Shown: one piece after another, positions 30,215 to 42,396 of the stretch
How positions within the stretch are numbered: the stretch's first letter is position 1
Layout of the letters: each line of letters begins with the position of its first letter
From: Rhodococcus rhodochrous
GTDB lineage: Bacteria > Actinomycetota > Actinomycetes > Mycobacteriales > Mycobacteriaceae
NCBI RefSeq assembly: GCF_014854695.1
Contig: NZ_CP027557.1
Coordinates: 3,348,001-3,412,000, forward strand
DNA length: 64,000 bases
Direction: 5' to 3'
Made by a program: the position numbers and the translations under genes
The notes under the pieces: model-generated
Database searches by the model: none
Seen by the model: only the letters and a program-made list of their open reading frames with translations
Told to the model about the DNA's origin: nothing

Positions 30215-30230
30215 GTAACACCCGCGAAAC
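30215..30230 (+). promoter_or_regulatory. GlnR-box-like site upstream of glnA1
   Basis: GTAAC-N6-GAAAC at 30215-30230 fits the half-box consensus of the actinobacterial nitrogen regulator GlnR (gTnAC-n6-GaAAC). It lies about 96 nt before the glnA1 start. A degenerate second copy may lie just upstream. Nitrogen-limitation induction of glnA1 is inferred. Confidence 0.6.
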
Positions 30231-30325
30231 ATAGGCTTGATGGACGGGCAACACCAGATCCATAACGTCTGATCCGACGCAGGCGCCCAGCACCCATGGC
30301 GCGCACCGACTGAAGGAGCACAAGC

Positions 30326-31762
30326 GTGGCGTTCACCACGGCCGAAGAGGTCATCAAGTACATCGCGGAAGAGAACGTCGAGTACGTCGATATCCGCTTC
30401 ACGGACCTGCCCGGCATCGAACAGCACTTCTCGATCCCGGCGAAGGCGTTCAACGAGGACGTCTTCGAGGACGGCCTGGCATTCGACGGATCCTCCGTGC
30501 GGGGTTTCCAGTCCATCCACGAGTCGGACATGCTCCTGCTCCCCGATGTGACGACCGCCCGCATCGATCCCTTCCGTGCCGCCAAGACCCTGAACGTCAG
30601 CTTCTTCGTCCACGATCCGTTCACCCGTGAGTCCTACAGCCGCGACCCCCGCAACGTCGCGCGTAAGGCCGAGGAATACCTGATCAGCACCGGCATCGCC
30701 GACACCGCCTTCTTCGGTGCCGAGGCCGAGTTCTACATCTTCGACTCCGTCTCCTACGACTCGAAGATGAACGGCGCGTTCTACGAGCTCGATTCGATCT
30801 CCGGCTCGTGGAACACCGGCGCCGAGTACAACGCCGACGGCACCCCGAACCGCGGCTACAAGGTCCGCCCGAAGGGTGGCTACTTCCCCGTCGCTCCGTA
30901 CGACCACTACGTCGACCTGCGCGATGAGATCTCCACCAACCTGCAGCTCGCCGGCTTCGAGCTCGAGCGCGGCCACCACGAGGTGGGCACCGGCGGCCAG
31001 GCCGAGATCAACTACAAGTTCAACACGCTGCTCTCCGCAGCCGACGACCTGCAGCTGTTCAAGTACATCGTCAAGAACACGGCGTGGAAGAACGGCAAGA
31101 CCGCCACCTTCATGCCGAAGCCGCTCTTCGGCGACAACGGCTCGGGCATGCACGTGCACCAGTCGCTGTGGAAGGACGGCAAGCCGCTGTTCCACGACGA
31201 GTCCGGCTACGCGGGTCTGTCCGACCTCGCCCGCTGGTACATCGGCGGCATCCTGCACCACGCGCCGTCGCTGCTCGCCTTCACGAACCCGACGATCAAC
31301 TCGTACCACCGTCTGGTGCCGGGCTACGAGGCTCCGATCAACCTCGTGTACAGCCAGCGCAACCGTTCGGCCGCCGTGCGTATCCCGATCACGGGCAACA
31401 ACCCGAAGGCCAAGCGTCTCGAGTTCCGCGCTCCCGACTCCTCGGGTAACCCCTACCTGAACTTCGCGGCGCAGATGATGGCCGGCCTCGACGGCATCAA
31501 GAACAAGATCGAGCCGCTCGCTCCGGTCGACAAGGACCTCTACGAGCTCCCGCCGGAGGAGGCCAAGAACATCCCGCAGGCCCCCACCAGCCTGTCGGCC
31601 GTGATCGACAACCTCGAGCGCGACCACGAGTACCTCACCGAGGGCGGCGTCTTCACCACCGACCTCATCGAGACCTGGATCTCGCTCAAGCGCGAGCAGG
31701 AGATCGCTCCGGTCAACCTGCGTCCGCACCCCTACGAGTTCCAGCTGTACTTCGACTGCTGA
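30326..31762 (+). CDS. glnA1: glutamine synthetase type I
   Basis: Main ammonium-assimilating enzyme: glutamate + NH3 + ATP to glutamine. The 478-residue protein has the GSI motifs [27 protein letters not shown], the ATP-binding [18 protein letters not shown], and the adenylylation region [10 protein letters not shown] with the target Tyr, which GlnE (35-38 kb) would modify. GTG at 30326 has GAAGGAG 7 nt upstream. Preceded by a GlnR-like box. Confidence 0.97.
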   Translation: MAFTTAEEVIKYIAEENVEYVDIRFTDLPGIEQHFSIPAKAFNEDVFEDGLAFDGSSVRGFQSIHESDMLLLPDVTTARIDPFRAAKTLNVSFFVHDPFTRESYSRDPRNVARKAEEYLISTGIADTAFFGAEAEFYIFDSVSYDSKMNGAFYELDSISGSWNTGAEYNADGTPNRGYKVRPKGGYFPVAPYDHYVDLRDEISTNLQLAGFELERGHHEVGTGGQAEINYKFNTLLSAADDLQLFKYIVKNTAWKNGKTATFMPKPLFGDNGSGMHVHQSLWKDGKPLFHDESGYAGLSDLARWYIGGILHHAPSLLAFTNPTINSYHRLVPGYEAPINLVYSQRNRSAAVRIPITGNNPKAKRLEFRAPDSSGNPYLNFAAQMMAGLDGIKNKIEPLAPVDKDLYELPPEEAKNIPQAPTSLSAVIDNLERDHEYLTEGGVFTTDLIETWISLKREQEIAPVNLRPHPYEFQLYFDC

Positions 31763-31785
31763 GTCGAGTCCGGTAAGCACTCTTC

Positions 31786-31823
31786 GAGAGGCCGTTCGTC
31801 CCTTCCGGGACGGGCGGCCTCTC
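31786..31823 (+). terminator. glnA1 terminator
   Basis: 17-bp stem with two near-pairs (31786-31802 with 31807-31823) and a TTCC loop, followed by GCCTTGT. Confidence 0.8.
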
Positions 31824-31856
31824 GCCTTGTCTGCGCCCCTTCCGCTCCGGGATCCT

Positions 31857-31916
31857 CGCGCGCCGAACCGGGGTTCGCCCCTGCTGCAGCAGTAGCAAGC
31901 CCCGGTTCGGCGCGCG
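31857..31916 (+). repeat. 17-bp inverted repeat with a 26-nt loop between glnA1 and furA
   Basis: Arms 31857-31873 and 31900-31916 are exact complements; the loop contains a smaller CTGCTGCAGCAG palindrome. It comes after an already complete terminator and 36 nt before the furA promoter core, so it may be a second terminator insulating furA. Confidence 0.7.
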
Positions 31917-31951
31917 AGATGCGTTCGTTCGTCATCGAATCCGGCGAAATC

Positions 31952-31981
31952 GCGACCGATTCCAGAAAAGTGGTCCATAGT
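31952..31981 (+). promoter_or_regulatory. furA promoter with AT-rich FurA-operator-like spacer
   Basis: GCGACC (31952-31957) and CATAGT (31976-31981) are 18 nt apart, and the GTG of furA starts 6 nt after the -10, so the mRNA is probably leaderless. The spacer holds ATTCCAGAAAAG (31959-31970), the kind of AT-rich element that mycobacterial FurA binds in autoregulation (established knowledge). Confidence 0.6.
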
Positions 31982-31987
31982 GGGCAC

Positions 31988-34649
<2,662 letters not shown>

Positions 34650-34688
34650 CCGCGCCGGCGGTCCACGACCGCGCCTGACGCACCGTCC

Positions 34689-34722
34689 CGGAGCCACCCG
34701 TCGTGTTCGGCGGGTGGCTCCG
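34689..34722 (+). terminator. katG terminator
   Basis: Perfect 12-bp stem (34689-34700 with 34711-34722) and a 10-nt loop. Confidence 0.75.
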
Positions 34723-34895
34723 TCGTGTGCAGGGGGTCGTGCGCAGGTCCGCCGAGCCGAAACCGACTGGACAGCCGTACTGCACACGGGTGTACCGTGA
34801 GGACACAGCTTTGGTGATGTTCGTCACACCCGCTCGCGGGGGAGTGGATGCGACGTGGTCCGTATCCGAACGACACGTCTCCTCGGGAGGCCACC

Positions 34896-35231
34896 ATGCG
34901 TAGATCCCTCGTTTCGGCAGCATGCGCCGCTGTCATGCTGTCCCCCGTCCCTCTGTCCGTCGCATTCGCAGGCACCGCAGCGGCCCAGACCGACATCTCC
35001 GTCGTCGGCATGTCGCAGGAGCAGGCACAGCAGGTGCTCTCCGACGCGGGAGTCCCCTACATCATCCTCAACCGGTCCGGCAGCACCATGCAGAACTGCA
35101 GGGTGACCGAGCAACGCGACCGTGGCTACGACGTCGAGGTCGAGTACGACTGGGACCACGAGAACAAGGAGTGGGACAAGACCGAGGTCGAGGTCTGGCG
35201 AGGACTCGCACTCGTCGTCTTCTGCGACTGA
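34896..35231 (+). CDS. small secreted protein with a PASTA-like domain
   Basis: A 111-residue preprotein with a signal peptide (VSAACAAVMLSPVPLSVAFA, cleavage near AAAQ). The mature 80 residues start ISVVGMSQEQAQQVLSDAG, which has the shape of a PASTA domain (strand, Gly, then the AeelL-x-x-aG helix), followed by an acidic stretch. Two cysteines (QNCRV and the third-last residue) could form a disulfide. PASTA domains bind muropeptides or lipid II; whether this one does is unknown. GGGAGG sits 5 nt before the ATG. Confidence 0.75.
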   Translation: MRRSLVSAACAAVMLSPVPLSVAFAGTAAAQTDISVVGMSQEQAQQVLSDAGVPYIILNRSGSTMQNCRVTEQRDRGYDVEVEYDWDHENKEWDKTEVEVWRGLALVVFCD

Positions 35232-35238
35232 CGGTCCG

Positions 35239-38200
35239 TCAGTCCCAGAACACCCGCTCGACGACCGCCCGCGCCCGACGCGTGACGCGTAGGTAGTGGT
35301 CGAGGAACTCCGACGCGTCCTCACCACGCCACCCCGTCACGCGGGCAACGGCTTCGAGCAGCCGTCCCGGCCCCGGGAGCTGGTCGGTCGGTTTGCCGCG
35401 GACGAGCACGAGACAGTTCCGCGCATCCGTCGCGGTGATCCATGCCGTGCGCAGGAGTTCGACGTCGGTCGCGCTGAGCAGCTCGGCGGCGCCGATGCCG
35501 TCGAGGGCCTCGAGCGTCGAGGTCGTGCGGAGCGCCGGGAGCCGGTAGGCGTGCTGGAGTTGCAGCAGCTGCACGGTCCATTCGATGTCGGCGAGGCCGC
35601 CCCGTCCGAGTTTGGTGTGGGTGGCCGGGTCGGCCCCGCGCGGCAGCCGCTCGGAGTCCACACGTGCCTTGATGCGCCGGATCTCGCGGACGGCCTCCTG
35701 CGAGACCCCGCCCTCCGGATAGCGCACCTCGTCGATCATGTGCAGGAAGCGGGTGCCGAGTTCGCGGTCGCCCGCGACGGCGTGTGCACGCAGCAGCGCC
35801 TGCACCTCCCACACCTCGGCCCACTGCGTGTAGTACGCCCGGTAGGACGCGAACGTCCGGACGATCGGCCCGCTGCGACCTTCCGGACGCAGATCCAGAT
35901 CGACCTCGAGCGGTGGGTCGGTGCTCGGCGCGCCGAGGAGTCGCCGCACCTGCTCGGCGATGCTCGTGGCCCACTTGACCGCATCGGTCTCGTCGGCGTC
36001 CGGCAGCGGGTCGCACACGAACAGCACGTCCGCGTCGGATCCGTAGCCGAGTTCGCCGCCTCCCAGCCGGCCCATCCCGATCACTGCGATACGCGCCGGC
36101 GCCGGTCCGCGGGACTGTTCCGAGCCCCGGATCACCGCGTCGAGCGCGGCTTCGAGGACACCCGCCCATACCGTGGACAACGCCCGGCACACTTGCGGCA
36201 CGTCGAGCATGCCGAGGATGTCGGCACTCGCGACGCGCGCGAGTTCGGCGCGGCGCAGCGAACGCGCGGCGGCGATGGCGCGAGCGGGGTCGGAGTAGCG
36301 CGAGGACGATGCGACGAGGGCGCGCGCAACCTCGGGCGGGTTCGCCTCGAGCAGCCGCGGCCCGGTCGACGCGTCGGCATACAGGCGGATGACCTCGGGA
36401 GACTTCACCAGCAGATCGGCGACGTAGGCCGACGAGCCGAGCACCGTCATGAGACGTTCGGCGACGGCCGGCTCGTCGCGCAGCACCCGCAGGAACCAGA
36501 CCGTGTCGTAGAGCGCATCGGACAGCCGCCGGTAGGCGAGCAGACCGGCGTCGGGATCGGTTGTCTCGCCGAGATATTCGAGCAACTGAGGGAGCAGCAG
36601 TGCCTGGATGCGCGCCTTGCGGGAGGCTCCCCCGGACAACGCCGCCAGATGTTCCATCGCGTGCTGCGGGCCGTTGTACCCCAGCGCGGCGAGCTGGCGG
36701 ACGGCCGCGTCGGGCGACAACCGCAGCGCTTCCTTGTCGAGCTTGCTCACCGAGTCCAGCAGCGGCCGGTAGAACAGGCGCGCGTGCAGTTTCCGGATCC
36801 GCGACGAGTTGCGCTTGATCTCCGATTCGAGCACGCCGAGGGCGTCCTTGCGCCCGTCCGGCCGCATGTGCGCGGCGCGCGCGAGCCACCGCAGGGCCTC
36901 GCGGTCCTCGGGCGGTGGCAGGGTGTGGGTCCGCTTGAGCCGCTGGAGCTGGAGCCGGTGTTCGAGCAGGCGGAGGAACTCGTAGGACGCCCGCATGTTC
37001 GCGGCGTCGTCGCGCCCGACATAACCGCCGTCGGCGAGCGCGCACAGCGCTTCGACGGTGTTGGGCACGCGCAGCGATTCGTCGACGCGACCGTGCACGA
37101 GTTGGAGCAACTGCACGGCGAACTCGACGTCGCGGAGGCTGCCGCGTCCGAGCTTGAGTTCGCGTTCGCGTAATTCCGGGGGCACCATCTCCTCGACCCG
37201 GCGGCGCATCGCCTGCACGTCGGGCACGAAGTCCTCGCGTTCGGAGGCGGTCCACACCATCGGGCTCAGGGCGTCGATGTACCGGCGGCCGAGGTCGAGG
37301 TTCCCGGTCATCGGCCGTGCCTTGAGCAGTGCCTGGAACTCCCAGGTCTTGGCCCACCGGTTGTAGTAGGCGACGTGGGATTCGAGGGTGCGGACGAGCT
37401 CGCCGCGTTTGCCCTCCGGTCGCAGCGCGGCGTCGACCTCGAAGAAGGCCGACGTGCCGATGCGCATCATCTCGCCGGCGATCCGGCTCGCGCGGGCGTC
37501 GGCGGGTTCGGCGACGAAGACGACGTCGACGTCGCTGACGTAGTTCAGCTCGCGCGCACCGCACTTGCCCATCGCGATGACGGCGAGGTCGATCGGGCAC
37601 GGGCCCTCCGGGATCACCGTGGACACGGCCACCGCAAGGGCCGCGGTCAGCGCCGCGTCGGCGAGGTCGGCGAGCAGCGCCCCGACCTCGAGATAGGGCA
37701 GCACCGGTTCGTTCTCGACGACCGCCGCGAGATCGGCGGCGGCGATCAGCATCAGTTGGTCGCGGTAGGTGGTGCGCAGCGCCGCGACCGCGTGCGGGCC
37801 GATGAGCCCGGCCCGGTGGATCAGCCGGCCGGGACGTCCGTCGGGCTCGGGTTCGGCGTCGACGCTGTCGAGCATCCGCGCCGTGAAGGTGTGCTTGTCG
37901 GGCAGCGCCGCGCTGCCCGCGAGCATCTTCCAGCGATCCGGGTTGGCGACGATGTGGTCGCCGAGCGCCGACGACGCCCCGAACAGACCGAACAACCGGC
38001 CGCGCAGGCGCGTGTCGGAGCGCAGCGCCGAGTCGAGTTCGGCCCAGTCGTCACCGAGCGCGTCTGCCAGGCGCGCGAGGGTGCGCAGGGCCAGGTCGGC
38101 GTTGGGGGCACGGGACAGCGCCCACAGCAGTTCGACGCTGTCGGCGTCGTTCCATCCGAGTCGAGCGAGCTCGGCGGGGGCGGTCGGCTCGACGAGGCCG

Positions 38201-38250
38201 AGCCGACCGGGGCCGGGAACTACCGAACGCGCGCTGGGCGGTCTCACCAC
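35239..38250 (-). CDS. glnE: bifunctional glutamine synthetase adenylyltransferase/adenylyl-removing enzyme
   Basis: Adds and removes AMP on the GlnA1 tyrosine in response to nitrogen status. The 1003-residue protein has two nucleotidyltransferase domains, each followed by a helical domain: N-terminal (removing) with [20 protein letters not shown] and C-terminal (adding) with [20 protein letters not shown], plus [19 protein letters not shown] and [19 protein letters not shown]. The GTG pair at 38250/38247 follows GGAAG; either may be used. It starts 14 nt after the glnA2 stop, one transcript. Confidence 0.95.
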   Translation of the reverse strand: MVRPPSARSVVPGPGRLGLVEPTAPAELARLGWNDADSVELLWALSRAPNADLALRTLARLADALGDDWAELDSALRSDTRLRGRLFGLFGASSALGDHIVANPDRWKMLAGSAALPDKHTFTARMLDSVDAEPEPDGRPGRLIHRAGLIGPHAVAALRTTYRDQLMLIAAADLAAVVENEPVLPYLEVGALLADLADAALTAALAVAVSTVIPEGPCPIDLAVIAMGKCGARELNYVSDVDVVFVAEPADARASRIAGEMMRIGTSAFFEVDAALRPEGKRGELVRTLESHVAYYNRWAKTWEFQALLKARPMTGNLDLGRRYIDALSPMVWTASEREDFVPDVQAMRRRVEEMVPPELRERELKLGRGSLRDVEFAVQLLQLVHGRVDESLRVPNTVEALCALADGGYVGRDDAANMRASYEFLRLLEHRLQLQRLKRTHTLPPPEDREALRWLARAAHMRPDGRKDALGVLESEIKRNSSRIRKLHARLFYRPLLDSVSKLDKEALRLSPDAAVRQLAALGYNGPQHAMEHLAALSGGASRKARIQALLLPQLLEYLGETTDPDAGLLAYRRLSDALYDTVWFLRVLRDEPAVAERLMTVLGSSAYVADLLVKSPEVIRLYADASTGPRLLEANPPEVARALVASSSRYSDPARAIAAARSLRRAELARVASADILGMLDVPQVCRALSTVWAGVLEAALDAVIRGSEQSRGPAPARIAVIGMGRLGGGELGYGSDADVLFVCDPLPDADETDAVKWATSIAEQVRRLLGAPSTDPPLEVDLDLRPEGRSGPIVRTFASYRAYYTQWAEVWEVQALLRAHAVAGDRELGTRFLHMIDEVRYPEGGVSQEAVREIRRIKARVDSERLPRGADPATHTKLGRGGLADIEWTVQLLQLQHAYRLPALRTTSTLEALDGIGAAELLSATDVELLRTAWITATDARNCLVLVRGKPTDQLPGPGRLLEAVARVTGWRGEDASEFLDHYLRVTRRARAVVERVFWD

Positions 38251-38264
38251 GCTTCCATCGTCGC

Positions 38265-39602
38265 TTACAACCCCAGGTACTGCTCGAGTTCGAAGGGGGT
38301 GACCTGGCTGCGGTAGTTCTCCCACTCCCGCCACTTGTTGCGCAGGAAGTAGTCGAAGACGTGCTCACCGAGGGTTTCGGCGACGAGTTCGGACTTCTCC
38401 ATCTCGCGCAGCGCGATGTCGAGATCGGTAGGCAGTTCGCGGTAGCCCATGGCGCGACGCTCGGCGGAGGTCAGCGACCACACGTCGTCCTCTGCTTCGG
38501 GGGCGAGCTCGTAGCCCTTCTCGATGCCGCGCAGACCGGCCGCGAGCAGCACTGCGAAGGTCAGGTAGGGGTTGCACGCCGAGTCGGGGGTGCGGATCTC
38601 CACGCGACGCGACGATGCCTTGTTCGGCGTGTACATCGGGACGCGCACGAGCGCGGACCGGTTCGACGGGCCCCAGCACGCGGCCGTGGGTGCCTCTCCC
38701 CCGTGCACGAGACGCTTGTAGGAGTTGACCCACTGGTTGGTGACGGCGCTGATCTCGTTGGAGTGCTCGAGGACACCGGCGATGAACGCCTTGCCGGTCG
38801 CCGAGAGCTGCAGCGGGTCGTCGGGGTCGTGGAAGGCGTTGGTCTCGCCCTCGAACAGCGACATGTGGGTGTGCATCGCGGAGCCGGCGTGGTCGCGGAA
38901 GGGCTTGGGCATGAAGGTGGCCCGCACGCCCTCCTGCATCGCGATCTCCTTGACCACGTAGCGGAAGGTCATGACGTTGTCGGCCATGGACAGCGCGTCG
39001 GCGTAGCGCAGGTCGATCTCCTGCTGGCCGGGCGCGGTCTCGTGGTGGCTGAACTCCACCGAGATGCCCATGGACTCGAGAGCGTCGATGGCGTGACGCC
39101 GGAAGTGCGGGGCCGAGCGGTGCACGGACTGGTCGAAGTAGCCGCCGATGTCGGCCGGGACCGGGGCGCTCCCCTCGGGGCCGTCCTCGACGAGGAAGAA
39201 CTCGATCTCGGGGTGCACGTAGCAGCTGAAGCCGAGATCGGAGGCCTTGTTGAGCTGGCGGCGCAGCACGTGGCGGGGGTCGGCCCAGCTGGGGGTGCCG
39301 CCGGGCATGGTGATGTCGCAGAACATCCGGGCCGAGTACTGGTGACCCCGATCGTCGACCCAGGGCAGCACCTGGAAAGTGGTGGCGTCGGGACGCGCGA
39401 CCATGTCGGCTTCGGAGATCCGGGAGAAGCCTTCGATGGCCGAGCCGTCGAAACCGATGCCCTCCTCGAAGGCTCCTTCGAGTTCGGCCGGCGCGATCGC
39501 CACCGACTTGAGGGTGCCGACGACGTCGGTGAACCACAGGCGCACGAACCGAATGTCGCGCTCTTCGAGGGTGCGGAGCACGAACTCCTTCTGGCGATCC
39601 AT
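38265..39602 (-). CDS. glnA2: glutamine synthetase-like enzyme, GlnA2 type
   Basis: A 445-residue GSI-fold protein ([64 protein letters not shown]). In mycobacteria GlnA2 is a minor, non-adenylylated paralogue; related streptomycete enzymes can act on polyamines, so the natural substrate is open. ATG at 39602 follows TAGTCT by 7 nt on the minus strand (leaderless); an upstream ATG at 39620 would lie inside the promoter. glnE follows. Confidence 0.92.
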   Translation of the reverse strand: MDRQKEFVLRTLEERDIRFVRLWFTDVVGTLKSVAIAPAELEGAFEEGIGFDGSAIEGFSRISEADMVARPDATTFQVLPWVDDRGHQYSARMFCDITMPGGTPSWADPRHVLRRQLNKASDLGFSCYVHPEIEFFLVEDGPEGSAPVPADIGGYFDQSVHRSAPHFRRHAIDALESMGISVEFSHHETAPGQQEIDLRYADALSMADNVMTFRYVVKEIAMQEGVRATFMPKPFRDHAGSAMHTHMSLFEGETNAFHDPDDPLQLSATGKAFIAGVLEHSNEISAVTNQWVNSYKRLVHGGEAPTAACWGPSNRSALVRVPMYTPNKASSRRVEIRTPDSACNPYLTFAVLLAAGLRGIEKGYELAPEAEDDVWSLTSAERRAMGYRELPTDLDIALREMEKSELVAETLGEHVFDYFLRNKWREWENYRSQVTPFELEQYLGL

Positions 39603-39687
39603 ACTCGCGAGACTAGGCACAATCCGTTAATTCCGTGTTACATCAGGTGCCACTTGCGGATGGCGTGTCGCTCACGTTCGTCGACGG

Positions 39688-41238
39688 TCAGCAGTGAGGA
39701 TCGTTTTCCGGCACCGTCGAATCCACAAGATAGCTGGTCACAGCGGTGTCGACGCATGCGTTGCCGTCCAGGACGACGGTGTGCTGCGTGCCCTCGAAGC
39801 TCACCAGGACACCACCGAGCCGGGCTGCCAGTTCGACTCCCGCATCGTAGGGCGTCGCCGGATCACCGGTCGTCGAGACCACGAGCACGGGCGGCAGATC
39901 GCGGACATCGGGGGTGTGCGGCTCCCCCGTGGCCGGAACGGGCCAGAAGGCGCACACGTCCAGGGCCGCCGATCCGGTGCCGCGGCCGTCGTCGAGGAAG
40001 GGCGCCGCCGTGCGGAACCGCATGTCGAGTTCGCCCGCGAGGGCGCGGTCGGTCACCGGCGGGTCGTCGACGCACCGGACGGCGTTGAACGCGTCGGTGA
40101 TGTTGCTGTAGGTGCCGTCCTCACCGCGACCCTCGTAGAGGTCGGCGAGTCGCAGCAGGGTGTCGCCCGTGCCGGTCGTCGCGAGCGACTCCAGCCCGCC
40201 GCGCAGTGAACCCCACAGGGTCGGCGAGTACAGGCCCTGCTGCACACCGGTGATGGCGTCGCGGTGGCTCAACCCGCGCGGATCGGTGGTGGGTGCCGGA
40301 GCGTCGAGCAGAGGGTCGACGAGCGTACGGAACCGCTCCGCTGCCCGAGCCGGATCGCTGCCGAGCGGGCACCCGGCGTACTGCGCGCAGTACACCGCGA
40401 ACTCGTCGAACGCCTTCTGGAAACCCTCGGCCTGCAGCACGATCTCCTCGACCGGGTCCTGCTCCGGATCGATCGCGCCGTCGAGCACCATCGCCCGCAC
40501 CCGGCCAGGGAAGGCCTCGGCGTAGAGGGTGCCGAGCCGGGTTCCGTAGGAATAGCCGAGATAGGTCAATGCGTCGTCCCCGAGGACCCCGCGGAGGACG
40601 TCCATGTCCTGCACGACCTCTCGGGTGCCGAGGTGCGCGAGCAGATCCGTGCCGTTGCGTTCGGCGCACAACTCCGCGTACTCACGATTGCGTTTCTCCG
40701 TCGCGGCGATGCCCTCGGGGCTCGTGTCCCCGTCGTCCACAGCGCGGTCGGCGTCGAACTCGGCATCGGTGAGGCAGCGGACCGCCGGTTCGGACGATCC
40801 GATACCGCGGGGGTCGAAGCCGACCACGTCGAAGCGGTCGGCGAGGACGGTGCCGTCGGCCGCGAGCGCGGTGGACAGTCCCGAGGCGCCCGGGCCACCG
40901 GGGTTGACCAGCAGGGAACCGATCCGGTCGCCACCGGCGGGCAGTCGCGACACCGCGAGGGTGATCACCTCACCGTTCGGGTCCTCGTAGTCGAGGGGAA
41001 CCTCGATGCGTGCGCACTCGACACCCTGCCGCACCATCATCGGCCCGTCGGCGCCGTACGGCCCGCACGACTCCCAGTCGACGTCCTGCTCGTAGAACCG
41101 CTCGAGTCCCGGAACCACTCCGACCGCCGACGGCTGTCGTTGTTCCTGCACCGTGTCACCGCACGCGGTCGCCGCGGCAGCGGCCACGAGCGCCAGGACG
41201 GACAGACGACGGATGCGCGCGCGAGCAGGGTGGGGCAC
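39688..41238 (-). CDS. exported alpha/beta-hydrolase peptidase (CaeA/tripeptidyl aminopeptidase type)
   Basis: A 516-residue secreted or membrane-anchored serine peptidase. It has a hydrophobic leader ending ATAC, a possible though weak lipobox, then an alpha/beta-hydrolase core with an oxyanion region [14 protein letters not shown], the nucleophile elbow GYSYGTRLG, and a C-terminal TAP-like domain ending [18 protein letters not shown] with the His in GTQHTVV. It corresponds to mycobacterial Rv2223c/Rv2224c (CaeA/Hip1), which process cell-envelope proteins. GTG at 41238 follows CACGAT by 6 nt. Confidence 0.88.
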   Translation of the reverse strand: MPHPARARIRRLSVLALVAAAAATACGDTVQEQRQPSAVGVVPGLERFYEQDVDWESCGPYGADGPMMVRQGVECARIEVPLDYEDPNGEVITLAVSRLPAGGDRIGSLLVNPGGPGASGLSTALAADGTVLADRFDVVGFDPRGIGSSEPAVRCLTDAEFDADRAVDDGDTSPEGIAATEKRNREYAELCAERNGTDLLAHLGTREVVQDMDVLRGVLGDDALTYLGYSYGTRLGTLYAEAFPGRVRAMVLDGAIDPEQDPVEEIVLQAEGFQKAFDEFAVYCAQYAGCPLGSDPARAAERFRTLVDPLLDAPAPTTDPRGLSHRDAITGVQQGLYSPTLWGSLRGGLESLATTGTGDTLLRLADLYEGRGEDGTYSNITDAFNAVRCVDDPPVTDRALAGELDMRFRTAAPFLDDGRGTGSAALDVCAFWPVPATGEPHTPDVRDLPPVLVVSTTGDPATPYDAGVELAARLGGVLVSFEGTQHTVVLDGNACVDTAVTSYLVDSTVPENDPHC

Positions 41239-41423
41239 GATCCGATCGTGCCACGCTTCGGCCGGCCTGCAGCGACACGACCTGCACTCCCCTCCGAGCG
41301 GTCGTGCGGTGTGACGAATCGCACCGCTGCGCGGCCTTCGCGCTCTCCGGGCGGAGTGGCAGACTGAGACAGTCATCACCCGACCCGGGGACCCCGAGGG
41401 CCTCGAGGAAGAAAGGGACAGTG

Positions 41424-42284
41424 ATGTCCGACAACGTGACGTCCGTATACGGCGGCGCGGCCTCCGCTGCAGCCCCTGCCGACACCCCCAAGCGCAAGAC
41501 ACGAGTCCATCACCTGCAGGCGATGAAGGCCGAAGGCCGCCGCTGGGCAGAGTTGACGGCCTACGACTACTCCTCCGCCCGCATCTTCGAGGAGGCCGGT
41601 ATCCCCGTCCTGCTCGTGGGCGATTCCGCAGCCAACGTCGTCTACGGCTACGACACCACGGTGCCCGTGACCGTCGACGAACTCCTCCCCCTCGTCCGCG
41701 GCGTCGTGCGCGGTGCTCCGCACGCGCTCGTCGTCGCCGACCTGCCGTTCGGCTCGTACGAGGCCTCGCCCGATCAGGCCCTCGCCACGGCCGTACGGTT
41801 CATGAAGGAGGGCGGCGCCCACGCGGTGAAGCTCGAGGGCGGCGAGCGGATGGCTCCGCAGATCGCCGCGATCACCGCCGCCGGCATCCCCGTGCAGGCC
41901 CACATCGGCTTCACCCCGCAGTCGGTGAACACGCTCGGCGGGTTCCGTGTGCAGGGCCGCGGCGACGGCGCCGAGCAGCTCGTCGCCGACGCGATCGCCG
42001 TCCAGGAGGCAGGTGCCTTCTCCGTCGTGATGGAGATGGTGCCGGCCGACCTGGCCGGGCAGGTCACCCGCAAGCTGAGCATCCCGACCGTCGGCATCGG
42101 TGCCGGCAACGAGTGCGACGCGCAGGTGCTCGTCTGGCAGGACATGGCCGGCTACACCAGCGGCAGGACCGCGAAGTTCGTCAAGAAGTTCGGGCAGGTC
42201 GGCGACGAACTGCGCCGCGCCGCCACACAGTACGCAGCAGAGGTTGCGCAGGGCACCTTCCCGGGGCCCGAGCACTCCTTCTGA
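41424..42284 (+). CDS. panB: 3-methyl-2-oxobutanoate hydroxymethyltransferase
   Basis: First committed step of pantothenate (CoA) synthesis; uses methylene-tetrahydrofolate. The 286-residue protein has [38 protein letters not shown], the catalytic region [16 protein letters not shown] and [22 protein letters not shown] at 41424 has AAGGGAC upstream. It is divergent from the exported peptidase gene and stands as a single gene before a strong hairpin. Confidence 0.96.
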   Translation: MSDNVTSVYGGAASAAAPADTPKRKTRVHHLQAMKAEGRRWAELTAYDYSSARIFEEAGIPVLLVGDSAANVVYGYDTTVPVTVDELLPLVRGVVRGAPHALVVADLPFGSYEASPDQALATAVRFMKEGGAHAVKLEGGERMAPQIAAITAAGIPVQAHIGFTPQSVNTLGGFRVQGRGDGAEQLVADAIAVQEAGAFSVVMEMVPADLAGQVTRKLSIPTVGIGAGNECDAQVLVWQDMAGYTSGRTAKFVKKFGQVGDELRRAATQYAAEVAQGTFPGPEHSF

Positions 42285-42300
42285 CGATCGCTCGTTTGCC

Positions 42301-42332
42301 GAGGGGCACCACCGACCGCGGTGGTGCCCCTC
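42301..42332 (+). terminator. panB terminator
   Basis: Perfect 13-bp stem (42301-42313 with 42320-42332) and a 6-nt loop, 17 nt after the stop. Confidence 0.85.
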
Positions 42333-42396
42333 GTGCGTCCGGGATAACCGCCGTCCCGGGGTGCCCGCGGAAGCAACACTGAGTAAAGTATCGGTA

